Assembly (NCBI GenBank): GCA_000969725.1
Contig: JXSR01S017757.1
Strand: one strand, 5' to 3'
Length of the DNA stretch: 21,195 bases
Source of the DNA: Ophiothrix spiculata
Taxonomy: Eukaryota; Echinodermata; Ophiuroidea; Amphilepidida; Ophiotrichidae
Shown here: one piece after another, positions 1-9,812 of the stretch
Layout of the letters: each line of letters starts with the position of its first letter
Numbering within the stretch: the stretch's first letter is position 1
Translations under genes and position numbers: made by a program
Notes under the pieces: model-generated
What the model was told of the DNA's origin: nothing
The model's input: the letters and a program-made list of their open reading frames with translations, nothing else
The model's database searches: none

Positions 1-101
1 TGTATAGTACTATGTACATAATTTCTCTACAAATACCAAGCTAAAACTACTGTAATTACTCAAAATAACCTTGATAACACTGGTCAACAAAATGAAACTT
101 T

Positions 102-1700
102 TTTTCTGTTGCAAAAGATTTAAGAGTTGTTTTTTACTAATTTGGGGTCACTGATTTCAAAAATGTTATCAGTTTTTCCCTATCAGGTCAAGTTTTTTTT
201 CTATGAAAAATGGTGAAATTATATGGAACTCCGTTATAAAACATGTTATATAATAACCTCGATAATATCACTGAGTGAGTATTATGTTTTAAAATATTCC
301 ACATTTATTAGAATTGGAAGGAGAAGGCTTAAGGTACTACTAAAAGTTGCATTTTGTTATTTAAAAGTATGGAAGTGCGGGATGCCAACTTCATGTGTAA
401 GTTGCACATAGTTACCCTAACAGCCATGTTTCTCTTGATTCTTTAGATGGATCAGTGAAAGTGAAGGTATATGAACAATGGCGTCATCACGAAGGAAATA
501 TCTGTATTGTCCTGATTCTGTCTGTTATATTTGTGGAACTTTTACATGTTTTACCGTACCAAGTCAAAGAAGAAACATCGGCAATTTCGAAAAAAGAGCA
601 TATTTAGACTACTTTAAAATCAAACTTTGTGATCAAGACAAAGCATGGGCTCTGCCTCAAGTTTGCAGGACATGTGTGGAATGGAATCAGTACGCATGTG
701 GACAAGGGGAAGAAGAGATAGACTCAATTTTGGCATTCCAATGATATGGAGAGAGCCAAAAGACCATGTTAGTGACCGCAGGGTTTACTAAAAAAACTCG
801 ACACAAAATAAGCTACCCAAATCTTGATTCGGCAATTCGTCCTGTGCCCCACTCTGATGAAGTACCTGCCTGTACCAGTGTTTGAGCAACTGCCATCATT
901 AGAAGATGAAGATGATATTATGGGAGATATTCCTGAACCTGATGATGACCATGACCCTGATTTTGTAGAAGTTCCAAGCACAGAGCCTAATTGTTTCAAT
1001 CAGTCTGAATTGAATGATTTGGTGCGCGATTTGGAGGAGCTATCTGCTCTTCTAGCTTCTAGACTTAATGACAAAAAATTGCTGCAAGATGGCACAAATG
1101 TTACATTTTATCGTAAGAGGGAAAATGAACTTCTCAAGTACTTTGCAACTGAAAAAGATTTCAAGATTTCCTTCAAACCTAGGTGACGTGAGCGACGAGC
1201 ATGGTGAACGATTTCACCAGGATTTAAAGACTATGGAAGAGAGGTATCAGGGACGATGGGACACACATATGATGGCAGATTACTGTTGGAGTATCCAACG
1301 AGACTATCCAGATAGGCAACACTCCAGGAAATCCAGGAAAAGGAAATTTGTTCCATGAACATGCTAAGACAAATCGTATTGTCGAACTGAGACGTTTTAC
1401 TTTGGTATTGCTATGTTAATATGACTATGTCAGTATTTTTGCATTTAACCTTCTGGCTTTGATTTAGATTTAAGTGATTTAATTGCCTTTCTGGACCCCT
1501 CAAAAAGAAATGCAGTATCATACAAGTATACTTTTGTTGTCACGCATTGTCATACATGTACATTGCATATACATACAATGTAATATAGGGCTATACCCAT
1601 AAAAATTAAATTTGACCTGATATGCAAAAACTAATGCCATTTTTGAAATCAGTGACCCCAAATTACCCTAAAACAGCTCTCAAACTCTTTGCAACAAAAA
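102..1700. mobile_element. Old DNA transposon with imperfect ~105-bp terminal inverted repeats
   Basis: The segment 102-206 matches the reverse complement of 1595-1700 over about 105 bp with scattered mismatches. The shared core TTTGGGGTCACTGATTTCAA is identical on both sides, and ATCAGGTCAA is shared further in. The arms enclose a broken protein-coding region (478-1358), so this looks like a class II element with its own former gene. The match may extend outwards to TAATTACT at 53-60 and its complement at 1719-1726, so the true ends and the target-site duplication are not resolved. The element is decayed: the arms have diverged and the ORF is shifted and shortened. The superfamily is not assigned. 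Confidence 0.75.
478..1358 (+). pseudogene. Frameshifted, internally deleted transposon-associated ORF
   Basis: Three reading frames carry consecutive pieces of one protein. Frame 1 from 478 starts MASSRRKYLYCPDSVCYICG, with a CxxC pair (CYIC), a second CxxC (CRTC) and the motif QRRNIGNF. After a stop at 742-744 the same frame still reads KISYPNLDSAIRPVPHSDE. Frame 2 then continues as PVPVFEQLPSLEDEDD into an acidic and then leucine-rich stretch to about 1185. Frame 3 gives the C-terminus, DEHGERFHQDLKTMEERYQG ... MADYCW ... SRKSRKRKFVP, ending at the TGA at 1356-1358. From memory, proteins with this N-terminus and this MEERYQGRWD C-terminus are a multi-copy uncharacterised metazoan family of about 500-600 residues. 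Here the N-terminal part joins the C-terminal tail directly near 1165, so the middle third or more is missing. The flanking inverted repeats suggest the family travels as a DNA transposon. Its biochemical role is unknown to me. Confidence 0.75.
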
Positions 1701-1843
1701 TTGTGTAATCGGTGCAGTAATTAAAGATTGCACTTTACAGCACACAATATCAAAATTTGACAGCTCTACCATACATTTATAGATCTCTCATAACAAGCCT
1801 TCAAATCTTCGTACTTTTCCGCAATTTTGTGTATAAAGCTATG

Positions 1844-1888
1844 GGCGCCACCCCCAAAGGCGCCACCCCCACCGGCTCCACCCTTGAC
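1844..1888 (+). repeat. Three tandem 15-bp GC-rich units
   Basis: GGCGCCACCCCCA occurs at 1844 and 1859, and a decayed unit, GGCTCCACCC, follows at 1874. Read in the frame from 1841 they give GATPK-GATPT-GSTLD. A further GGCTCCACC lies at about 2064. The rest of 1730-2100 is AT-rich with nothing else recognisable. Confidence 0.6.
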
Positions 1889-2104
1889 GCACTTGACATT
1901 TTGGTCAATTACTTCACTATTGCTAAACCTGTGGCTTTAATTCTTTTTTTTATTTAGTACCTGGATAAATTATCTTTAATATGATACCAAAAGTGTTATG
2001 GTTCGGTGACAACTTCTATCAAAAATAAAGACATTTGTCATGATTTTAATAATTTCTTGAAACGGCTCCACCTTGTTTGATATACCTATTCGTGACTTAG
2101 GTCC

Positions 2105-2640
2105 AGCTGCTAGCTGTCAACCGATTGCACGAGTAAAGAAACTGAGTAAATTCCCCGCGCATCTCTATTTACAAAAGGTGTTAGTTCCTGACGTGTCTTG
2201 TTCTTCACCCAGCTCGGGAACTCCGTCCATTCCGTAACACACAGTAAGTTTACCTTGAAGAAAACACTGACGTCTCTTTCTACAATATTGAGTGTTCGCT
2301 CTACAGATGCTGGACCACTACGCATTTACGGCACAAGCGTCGACTGTAAGTCTTGGTGCGAGACTATATGAAACCAGGAAATAACTCGAGCGATTGCGGC
2401 CGGGAGCGATTGGCGATTGTAAACAAGATGAGACACAGGCTGACCAAAGTCAGTCATGCTGGATTTCCGAGACGACTTCTCAAAATCGCAACCCAAATCA
2501 CCGACGTCGACATAGCCATTATAAAAAGGACACCCTTTTTTCAAAAAACAGTGAAATTGAGACCCTTTTCATGTCCCGCGCGGGACGCGGCCTATACTGA
2601 AAAAGACACCCTTTTACCGCGACATTTTGGTCGGTGATGA
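2105..2640 (-). other. CpG-richer segment, possible minus-strand 5' exon region
   Basis: This stretch is noticeably richer in CpG than its AT-rich surroundings. On the minus strand it holds short ORFs, including one from the ATG at 2323-2325 beginning MRSGPASVERTLNIVERDVS. Just downstream, TTCAAG is followed by GTAAAC, a plausible splice donor near 2256. An upstream ORF starting MAMSTSVIWV at about 2520 stops after 21 codons. The motif AAAGGGTGTCYTTTTT appears twice (around 2525 and 2610, minus strand) beside the palindromic TCCCGCGCGGGA. It could be a first exon and promoter of a gene running leftwards out of the window, or part of another repeat. No protein family is recognised. Confidence 0.25.
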
Positions 2641-3094
2641 AAACGATCATGGCTCAAGTGGCACCCCCGGGGACATACCTTAATGGATGACTTTGACTTT
2701 GGTTTCAACGTAAAGAGGGGATTAATATTTATCCATTGGTAGTATACAGGGGGTCTGGTGATTTGCAACAATCCTACCGTACAAGATTTTGCTGAAAATC
2801 GCTCCGTATAACAAGGGTTAAGAAAATGATGATGATCAGGGTGAAGCATTAATTCAACCACATCTCAAACACGTTCTTTACAGCTGAAACAAAGGCTTCC
2901 AATGCTCCTTTGTCCACAACTGTCAGGGAAAGGTTTTAGCCTTTAAATGTGTATATTCCGATCATATTCTCATCCCAGGGCTAAACGGAAGTATTGCATT
3001 TTTTGATGTCAAATGAAAGCCCACATTTTTCTTATTGTAAATCCAAAATCTCACCTCCAAGTTCTAAATAGTTTTTAAGATAAAGCAAAAGGTG
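2641..3094. other. No gene or clear repeat seen
   Basis: AT-rich sequence with short unrelated ORFs only. No splice-consistent coding exon, tRNA-like box or inverted repeat was found. Confidence 0.5.
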
Positions 3095-3742
3095 TAACGT
3101 AGTAGTAAGGGGGGCTTAACGATGGCCGGAACTTCCGGTTTGACGCCTGATGGGAACAATTCAAAATGGCGGATGGCGGGAAAATTCACATTTTTAAATT
3201 TTCAAAATGGCGGTTGGGCGGGGAAATTCAAATTTAAAAAAATTCAAAATTTATGTATGACCCTAATTTCCGGTTCTTTACTCCAAAACTCTCAGAAATT
3301 CGACATCACATCCAAAATATACCAAAAATACCCAAACTTTGTCAATTTTTTCCCAAATTATTCCCTATTTTTACTCATTTTTTTAAACTAATTTTGTCCG
3401 ATCTTATCCTAAAACTCGCAAAATGTACACAATTTACAAACTTTACGGGCCAATTATGAACATTTAAAATTTGAATCGACCAATCACGAACAACTTCAGC
3501 TAACGCTCTTTTTTATTCATACTTAAATTTCCCGCCAACCGCCATTTTGATTTTTTTTAAATTTGAATTTTCCCGCCCAACCGCCATTTTTTTAATTTTT
3601 AAAAATTTGAATTTTCCCACCATCCGCCATTTTGAGTTTTTTAAATTAGAATTTTCCCGCCATCCGCCATTTTGAATTTTTCCCATCATGCCTCAAACCG
3701 GAAGTTCCGGCCTCCGTTAAGCTCCTCCTTACTACTTAACGT
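3095..3742. mobile_element. MITE, 636 bp, with 6-bp target duplication TAACGT
   Basis: The element runs from 3101 to 3736. Its ends are the perfect 10-bp inverted repeat AGTAGTAAGG / CCTTACTACT, and the inverted similarity continues for about 100 bp, including GGCCGGAACTTCCGGTTTGA near both ends. TAACGT flanks it directly at 3095-3100 and 3737-3742. Both arms contain subrepeats built on AAAATGGCGGNTGGCGGG; the right arm has about four units between 3530 and 3690, the left arm two. It has no coding capacity for a transposase; the ORFs in it simply follow the repeat. It is a non-autonomous DNA transposon, superfamily unassigned. Confidence 0.85.
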
Positions 3743-3846
3743 TAATTGGTATACCTATTTTCCATTTCTTATGTATTTTCATAACAGTCTCATCCCCAGG
3801 GTTGCATACTTTGTTTTGCTGAAGAGTAAACAAGAAGTAAATTAAG

Positions 3847-3902
3847 GGTGAAACCTGAGACGAAAATAACTAAAGTAGTTATTTTCGTCTCAGGTGAAAC
3901 CT
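3847..3902. repeat. Perfect 19-bp hairpin flanked by a 10-bp direct repeat
   Basis: The arms 3854-3872 and 3876-3894 are perfect reverse complements (CCTGAGACGAAAATAACTA) with a 3-nt loop AAG. GGTGAAACCT occurs directly at 3847-3856 and 3893-3902, overlapping the ends of the arms. The absence of any mismatch suggests a recent event, such as a replication snap-back. Confidence 0.8.
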
Positions 3903-4199
3903 CACAAATTGCTTTTCAAAGGTCAAGGTCAATCGGTTAAAAGTTGTTTATACACATGTTAAAATAGGAACCTACACCTGTAAATTACCAGATTTTAGGT
4001 CCATCGAAACTCAGCTTCGACTTTTTTCAGGAAATTCTCAAATGAGTAAATGTAGGCTACTGGAAGCAGTTAACTACTTTGCTCTGAGCCTTGACAAACC
4101 ATTTTGTTAAACACAGTTTAAGGGTAAAGGGAATCATCTGCTCAGGAAAATGTGAATCCTAACTATTCTTTAATCATGAAAAGATAAATAGTTTCAACT

Positions 4200-4289
4200 G
4201 CCTTTGCGGGGACTCGAACCATGGATTATGGCAGCGGGGTTATTCATGCATTACGAAGCGAGGGATCTACCGCGAGCTATCAAAGCAGC
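4200..4289 (-). tRNA. Degenerate tRNA-like sequence (tRNA pseudogene or SINE head)
   Basis: On the minus strand the sequence opens GCTGCTTTGATAGCTCGCGG, containing an A-box-like TAGCTCGCGGTAGA, and ends with a good B box, GGTTCGAGTCC (about 4211-4221). CGCTTCGTAATGC lies where an anticodon arm would be, but the stem does not pair. The 5' GCTGCTTTG pairs partly with the 3' CAAAGGCAG. The spacing (about 90 nt) suits a tRNA, but the unpaired anticodon stem argues against a functional gene. It is more likely a pseudogene or the RNA polymerase III promoter of a tRNA-derived SINE. Confidence 0.55.
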
Positions 4290-4294
4290 GTTGA

Positions 4295-5670
4295 GATCGT
4301 GAACTAAAATCTAAAACATAGACATTAGAATGCCGTATTTTTCTTTTGTTTACATAAAAATTGCAATTTTTGCCTCATTAGAATGGTCAATTTGTAAGTA
4401 AATTATGCGAATGCGTATATCAGACAAAATGTAGAACTTTTTCGAAGTAGTCTTAAGGCGTCATTTTGACCTTGATAATGAACGTGAAATCACTAGTAAA
4501 GTTCCATGTATAAACTAGAGACTCTATTTAAAATGTACGCCAAAAATTGTGATATTCTGATAGGTGTAAATAGGTAAAAACTTGCAGTAAACATGACATT
4601 CAGCCGAGCGAGACGTTTTTAGGGACTGTAGCCTTAATGTGTTTATTCTCTTTTCCATCCGTCATACTGTCAAATTTGCCCTAATGTTTGTTTTTAGTGT
4701 TTCCTAGAGGAAGCAGGCACATATGTCTTTTGACAAAGTGTGAAGTTCACCATTTTTAGGGAATAGGATCTAGATTTGTACATTTTATTGTAATGAATGT
4801 AAAATGATTTTGCATGTTTATACTAATATGGTGCACAGAATGATAAATTAGAATTACACCATATATATTTTCTGTTATAGATTAAAATTTCATAAAATAA
4901 ATTATACGCCACCTGTTTGAAACATATCATAGAACATGTAGAATATAATTTCAATGTATTTTAAACATAGGTAATCCGATCTGGTGACAAAGTTGACAAA
5001 CCCTTTTCCTATATTGATACGAAGGGTCATGAGCTACCTATAGCAAATGTGTAGTTTGATTTGCATGCATGCTTTGAGCAAAAATTATACTTCAGGTAAA
5101 AAAATTAGCAAAAATGTGTCTAAGATTGACCCATAGTGATATCTATTTAATGTAAACTGAATATTCCAAAAATTTAAAGCTACTTTAGAGTAGCTCCTAA
5201 ACATGTCATATTTGTTTTGTTTAGAAGCTACTTTAAAGTATGTCCTAAACAACTTAAAACATATATGATATGTTACAAAAGAAAGTTGAAAAAATGATAG
5301 CAAATTTAAATGTCATTGAACATATTAAATTAGGAACCTTTAATAAATTAAGTGCTGGTTTCCCTTTAAAGTGAAGTTTTATTGATTCAGTTTCAAAGCA
5401 CTTTGGCCGGGACTGGGCACTTCAGAAGCCCATTTCCCCTGTAACGATAAATTGTTACACTTACGTCATTTTATCATTTATTACAACATTGGAGGAAAGT
5501 TTAGAATTCAGATAGCTATTTCAGTGGGCCTTATAAAATATGTATCCAACCATTCAATATACTTTACAATATCAATATATAGTGGCCATTGAGTTCATGT
5601 GATAGTCGTAAAATTTCGGTACACGCCCTCTTGCAATTACACTTTGGAATTTTGACAAATTATAGTCAGT
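4295..5670. other. Gene-poor AT-rich stretch with one small direct duplication
   Basis: No coding exon is supported here. Two near-identical ~27-bp segments sit 48 bp apart (5177-5203 and 5225-5252), sharing AAGCTACTTT and TCCTAAACA, with a self-complementary CTACTTTARAGTAG centre. Otherwise nothing is recognised. Confidence 0.5.
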
Positions 5671-5672
5671 AT

Positions 5673-6308
5673 TTAACCCTTATTCTCCGTGGGGGGGAGG
5701 GAGGTTGTTGCGACCCCCACCCCCTTAAGGGTTTTTTTCCCCGCTTCATAAAAACGCAAAAGCAACCGGCCCCAGACATTTGGGTAATATCTTTCACATC
5801 CTTTGTGGTCATTTTGATGAAAAAACTAGGGGGGTACCACGTAAGGTGGGGTTAGGGTAGGCCGTCAAAGTTGGGGTGTAGGGGGGTTGGTTAAATCCCG
5901 GACATTTTTAAGTCGCCGTTTTGAAATATTTATGCATGCTATAAGACTCAAACCTACAAGACATGTTAGAATCATCCTTTCCCTTCTTAATTAGCAAAAA
6001 ACAAGACGAAAATCCGTTATTTAAAACTTTTATAACAACATTTTGATTTAGGTGGCCATTTTTTCCATAATGACATTTTTCCTGATTTTTCAATCCGTAA
6101 GTACTTTATGACGTCATAATTACGTAACGCCTTGACCGATTTTGATGATCTTAGTATCGTAGGATAGAGGAGGGTCATACCTATCTATTAATAGCAAAAC
6201 TAAGTTCATATGGGGTCCCGTTAATAAATATCAGGGGGGATGCAACAACCCTCCCCCCTCTCCCTTCGGAGGACGTGTTACAAAAATGCTTAGGAGAACA
6301 AGGGTTAA
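5673..6308. mobile_element. TTAA-flanked MITE, 628 bp (piggyBac- or Kolobok-type ends)
   Basis: The element is 5677-6304. It starts CCCTTATTCTCC and its reverse complement starts CCCTTGTTCTCC. Subterminal blocks GGGGGGAGGG and GGTTGTTGC are also inverted. TTAA occurs directly outside both ends (5673-5676 and 6305-6308). A TTAA target with CCC ends is typical of piggyBac, and TTAA is also used by Kolobok elements; the choice between them is inference. No transposase ORF is present. A TACCACGTAAGG block and a palindromic TGACGTCATAATTACGTAA region lie inside. Confidence 0.8.
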
Positions 6309-6349
6309 ATGAAGTCCATCATTTGCTTTGGCGTACATCAAGTGAGTGA

Positions 6350-6429
6350 ACCCGCTTAGTGTTGTGGTAAAGAGCGGAACTGGGAAACCAGAAGTGGCCA
6401 GTAGCACAAGTTCGAGTCCTATACGGGCG
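6350..6429 (+). tRNA. Degenerate tRNA-like sequence (pseudogene or SINE head)
   Basis: A 5' CCCGCTT can pair partly with the 3' ATACGGG. Between them are an A-box-like GTGTTGTGGTAAAGAGCG, a hairpin CTGG-GAAA-CCAG at the anticodon-arm position, and a B box GTTCGAGTCCT at 6410-6420. The anticodon loop is too short for a normal tRNA, so I treat it as a decayed tRNA or tRNA-derived SINE start. A T-run that could terminate RNA polymerase III follows at about 6457-6466. Confidence 0.55.
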
Positions 6430-6655
6430 ATTCTGTCTGTTTATTTCTTGTGTATCTTTTTTTTTATAAATATCTGTTGTAATTGCGTTACTCTCATACA
6501 TTTACATTTGATGTCAGCGTTTTATGTAATTTTTTTTTTTAAATAATTTTAAGACATTCATTTTTATCAATTTTTGTACGATGGAACTCCCGCATTTTTC
6601 GTTCTACATGTTTAGTCAAAATTTGACCTCATGATATATATTTTGTACTATTGCA

Positions 6656-6992
6656 CTCGCAGGCAGCGTTCGAAATTCTGGTTGCCCGGGACAACCAAAT
6701 CTAGCGCCGGACAACCTAAATTAATACTGTGGTTGTCCGGCGGACAACCATGATTTTTCAAAGTCAAATAAACATACTTCTTAGCATGTTTATTTCAAAA
6801 CTGGAAAACTTCGATTAAATTGTAAAATTTTTGAGAATTTTTCTTCAATTCCCTGATCGCCGTAAAAAATATTACTTTTTATCAATTTGCCGTTGACGGA
6901 CAACTAAATTTCTGACGGACAACCAAAATTTACAACCTGGTTGTTCGTCGGACAACCATGTTTTTTTCCTTAATTCGAACACTGCTCGCAGG
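6656..6992. mobile_element. hAT-type MITE, 321 bp, with 8-bp target duplication
   Basis: The element 6664-6984 begins CAGCGTTCGAA and ends with the complement of CAGTGTTCGAA. The 8-bp sequence CTCGCAGG is duplicated directly at 6656-6663 and 6985-6992. An 8-bp duplication with CAGNG ends is the hAT signature. Inside, the octamer GGACAACC or a one-base variant recurs at least six times in both orientations, clustered near the two ends. There is no transposase ORF. Confidence 0.9.
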
Positions 6993-7335
6993 CATTCAAT
7001 ATTTGTATACTGGATAACACTGTAGGTCCTACATAGGACTACCTAGTATAAAAAGTGGCGGCACCAGCATCTCATTTCTGGGGGTAAACGGGAGGGGGGG
7101 AGACAAAATTCTGGGGGGAAAATTAAAAAAAAAAATAAGGCGTGCGTAGCGCGCAAAATTTTTCGGACCAAAAACTTAATGCGCGCTTATTTGGCTAAAA
7201 ACGCATATTTTTGACTAAAATAATGATATTTAATAGTGAAATACGCGCGTCAAAATGGTCAATAAAAAGGGGTAATCGAGAGAAATTTGCTCCTGTAAAA
7301 GCCTCTGATTTTTTTTCTGGGGGGGGGGGGGACTT
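6993..7335. repeat. G-run-rich segment, possible end of another MITE
   Basis: GTGGCGGCACCAGC at about 7063 followed by TTCTGGGGG runs (7076, 7109, 7316) resembles the end of a repeat, and a run of 13 G lies at 7319-7331. I could not find a matching opposite end. CpG-containing GCGCGC clusters lie at 7143-7260. No gene is supported. Confidence 0.35.
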
Positions 7336-7891
7336 GTTAACCTGATTTGGATTTTCTGAGAGCAATTTTAGGATTGGTGTAAAACACGTTTTTAGTGACC
7401 TCGAAGCTATTATTGTAATCAATAATATCTCCGGATTACAAGCGGGTTATTTAATCCGTTTCAACTCGGCATGGTCATCCAGTTTCATTCGGTGTCGAAC
7501 GATTTTGACGTCACAAGTTTGAATCCACCCATATTGTCTGGTTTTGAACAATCATCATCGCCACTTATGCTGTAATTGCACCTTGCCATCATAATTCATG
7601 CTGTCTGCTGCACCAATCTTCAATTCACCACCATGTATGCGTACATTGGTGAGGACTGGTTTAGCCTAATATTTCTTCCCATCTGTACAGAACAGTCAGG
7701 GATTTTAGATAATTTTTTGGAACAGTGACAACTTATAAAAATGAGTCAAGTATTGACAGTATTATTTGAGCAATTCTGAACTTTCTCAAGATTTATTTGT
7801 TATCCAAATGTGTATTTAGCAGTTTAAAAAGCTACATCAATATGTAGGCTATACGTCTACAGCTGTTCGGTCTACAGATGGGTGTTAAATC

Positions 7892-7992
7892 GGATAATCA
7901 CCTCGTATTCACACCATTCTTGGGGAAAATTGCTTCGGGCTACGCCCTCAGACATGTTTTCCCAAGAATGATGTGAATACTCGGTATTATCC
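7892..7992. repeat. Foldback sequence with ~37-bp arms
   Basis: 7892-7929 is close to the reverse complement of 7957-7992: GGATAAT...GTATTCACA.CATTCTTGGG is readable on both strands. The 27-bp middle holds GGGCTACGCCC, a second small stem. This is a short inverted-repeat element or hairpin with no coding capacity. The sequence 7336-7890 to its left shows no gene. Confidence 0.7.
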
Positions 7993-8031
7993 TTATCGTA
8001 CAAAACGCTTGCTATACCAGCCCGTTTCGTC

Positions 8032-8058
8032 CATTGATTGATTGATCGATGATTGATT
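8032..8058. repeat. ATTG/GATT microsatellite
   Basis: Repeated ATTG with interruptions: ATTGATTGATTGATCGATG followed by ATTGATT. Simple sequence only. Confidence 0.6.
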
Positions 8059-8233
8059 AACCATTTTTGCGTGACGTGACAACAGCTTGTGGGAATTTAT
8101 GATTTCTCTCTCATCATGCTCATGTTTCTTGGCAATTTTGATATAAGAACAGGAAATCTTTCACTATTAAAGGTAACATTTTCATTAAAATATCACTGCA
8201 ATTCGTAGAAAATTAGTGATTTATCAAGCTAAG

Positions 8234-8425
8234 AGGGGAGCGTGGCCGAGCGGTTAAAGAGCACGGGTGGGTTCGAGCCCCGGGCCGGGCGGTTTTCGTC
8301 TCCTTGTTTCCCGTGGGCAAGAAACTTTTAACTTGCTCCGTGGTCGGACAGTCACATAAAGCCGTGGGTCCTCTGTGCGAATGCTCCTTCATGGGGCGCT
8401 GCATACAGTGAGTCTACATAATCAA
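8234..8425 (+). mobile_element. tRNA-derived SINE-like element with a shortened tRNA head
   Basis: The head GGGGAGCGTGGCCGAGCGG carries an A box like those of Leu/Ser tRNAs (TGGCCGAGCGGTTAAAG). It is followed after only about 15 nt by a B box, GGGTTCGAGCCCC (8269-8281), so the anticodon arm is essentially deleted. The following body contains CGTGGGCAAGAAAC and TGGTCGGACAGTCAC, a style familiar from tRNA-derived SINEs of marine invertebrates. The 3' end is uncertain and no target duplication was found. The RNA polymerase III promoter boxes are intact by eye. Confidence 0.6.
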
Positions 8426-8741
8426 TGTTTAAGCCTAGGCCCTAGGCTAGGGCTAGGCCTTTTAAATTCGTGAATACGTCCTGAGAGTCATGAGCATACA
8501 AGCGAACAAAACAACCTTGAAAATGTAGAAACAGGCCGTCAGAAACCACAGACACACGTTCACAAATTGAATCCAACAGCAATTTTTTAGAAGTTCCTAT
8601 TTAGACAATAATAACTGCGCATCATCTTTTTTGAGGTCATTATTGACATTGTTTCCCACAAAACAAACACCGACGATTTTAAACAATGACCAAATTAAAA
8701 GATGGTGCAAATTTATTTTTGTCAATAACCGTCTTTCGACA

Positions 8742-9011
8742 TTAAGCTGAATTCTTACTCGACGCAAACGCACGACGCACCGAGCATGTGCAGTAAAAGA
8801 TATGAGGAGTTCTGATCAATCGATATCAAAACGCAACACCACTTGCGGCAACGCAAATCGAGTTGAGAAAAGCTGAACTTTCCATTGCGTTTTCATGTCA
8901 TCGGCTGCCGCAGTCCGTTTGCGTTTGAGTGTGAATTCGTTTGCGGTGACGTTTGAGGTGAAAATTATTGGAAACGCAACGCATTGCGTTTTAAGTATGA
9001 ATTCAGCATTA
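8742..9011. mobile_element. MITE of 264 bp with TTA target duplication (Harbinger-like)
   Basis: The element 8745-9008 begins AGCTGAATTC and its complement begins TGCTGAATTC. Further in, both arms carry TACTYRA and AACGCA blocks. TTA flanks both ends (8742-8744, 9009-9011). A 3-bp TTA/TAA duplication is typical of PIF/Harbinger, though a trinucleotide match is weak evidence. The interior is rich in AACGCA/TGCGTT motifs. The ORF through 8895-9233 reads across the element's right end and is not a gene. A degenerate inverted repeat lies just upstream (about 8610-8735). Confidence 0.7.
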
Positions 9012-9340
9012 TACAATGTAGAACAATTTCCTATTTTACCATTTTGTTTTGTAAATATAGTTGCACAGCTTGGGAGTCTGACTCAGCACTCCATCCTTTA
9101 TTGCCTGCTTCCACCCTTTAGGCTTTACATCAATCCACCCTTATTAGTGGAAAAATATGAACTCCCACAATTTCAAACCCCGCACTTTAAAAAGTACCAA
9201 AAATCCACTCGTCCAATTCAAGTTCAACCATAATGTCAGATGATTCTGATTTTGAAATACACAAAAGTTTAAACTACTTAATTCATCAATTTAATTGTTT
9301 GAATAATTTGGACACAATATTCCGGGAGCTTATTTCAACT

Positions 9341-9576
9341 CTACCAAACATTTGGTCGTGACATCAAAATGACGTCAAGTGACTCCAAACAAAATAACTT
9401 CAACACCTAGTTCAGACCAAATAAAATTTCGCGCTAGATTGCACATGCTATTGAATTGCCATATACATTGGACCAAATGTTTGCTACCCGTTCATACTTT
9501 AAGTTCGATGGCAAATATTTGGTGACGTCACGACCAAATGTTTGGTAGGAAAAATTTTGTTTGGAGGCCGAGTAGG
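9341..9576. mobile_element. AACATTTGGT-family MITE, copy A
   Basis: Left arm TACCAAACATTTGGTCGTGAC at 9342 is mirrored by CACGACCAAATGTTTGGTAGG ending at about 9549. The right side continues through GTTTGGAGGCCGAGTAGG. Its reverse complement is close to the outer parts of the copy at 18787-19344, including GCAATCTAGCGCGAAATTT, but lacks that copy's nested middle. The left end appears truncated relative to the right. Confidence 0.7.
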
Positions 9577-9792
9577 TTTTGCCTTATGAGTTGTCCTTCA
9601 AAATTGTTGCTACCAAACATTTGGTCGTGAAGTCAAAATGACTATTGACTTCAAATAAAATAACTCCAACACAGAGTTGAGACCAAATAAAATTTCGTGC
9701 TAAATTGCACATGTGTTGAATTGCCATATTGCCTCAAATGTTTGTTGGGCCAAGTAAAGCTAATTTTTGTTTCCGGTAATCCACTCGTACCG

Positions 9793-9812
9793 CCCCCCCC
9801 CCCCCCCCCCCC
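9793..9812. repeat. Run of 20 C
   Basis: Uninterrupted poly-C between CCACTCGTACCG and AGATG. It is a simple homopolymer, and its length is likely to vary or be mis-sequenced. Confidence 0.9.

Noticed and set aside
3122..3459. Two overlapping plus-strand ORFs
   Set aside because: They lie entirely within the 636-bp MITE and consist of its AAAATGGCGG subrepeats and AT-rich core.
4200..4289. Functional tRNA gene
   Set aside because: A and B boxes are present but the anticodon stem does not pair and the acceptor stem is imperfect.
8213..8404. Minus-strand 63-residue ORF
   Set aside because: It is antisense to the tRNA-derived SINE head and body.
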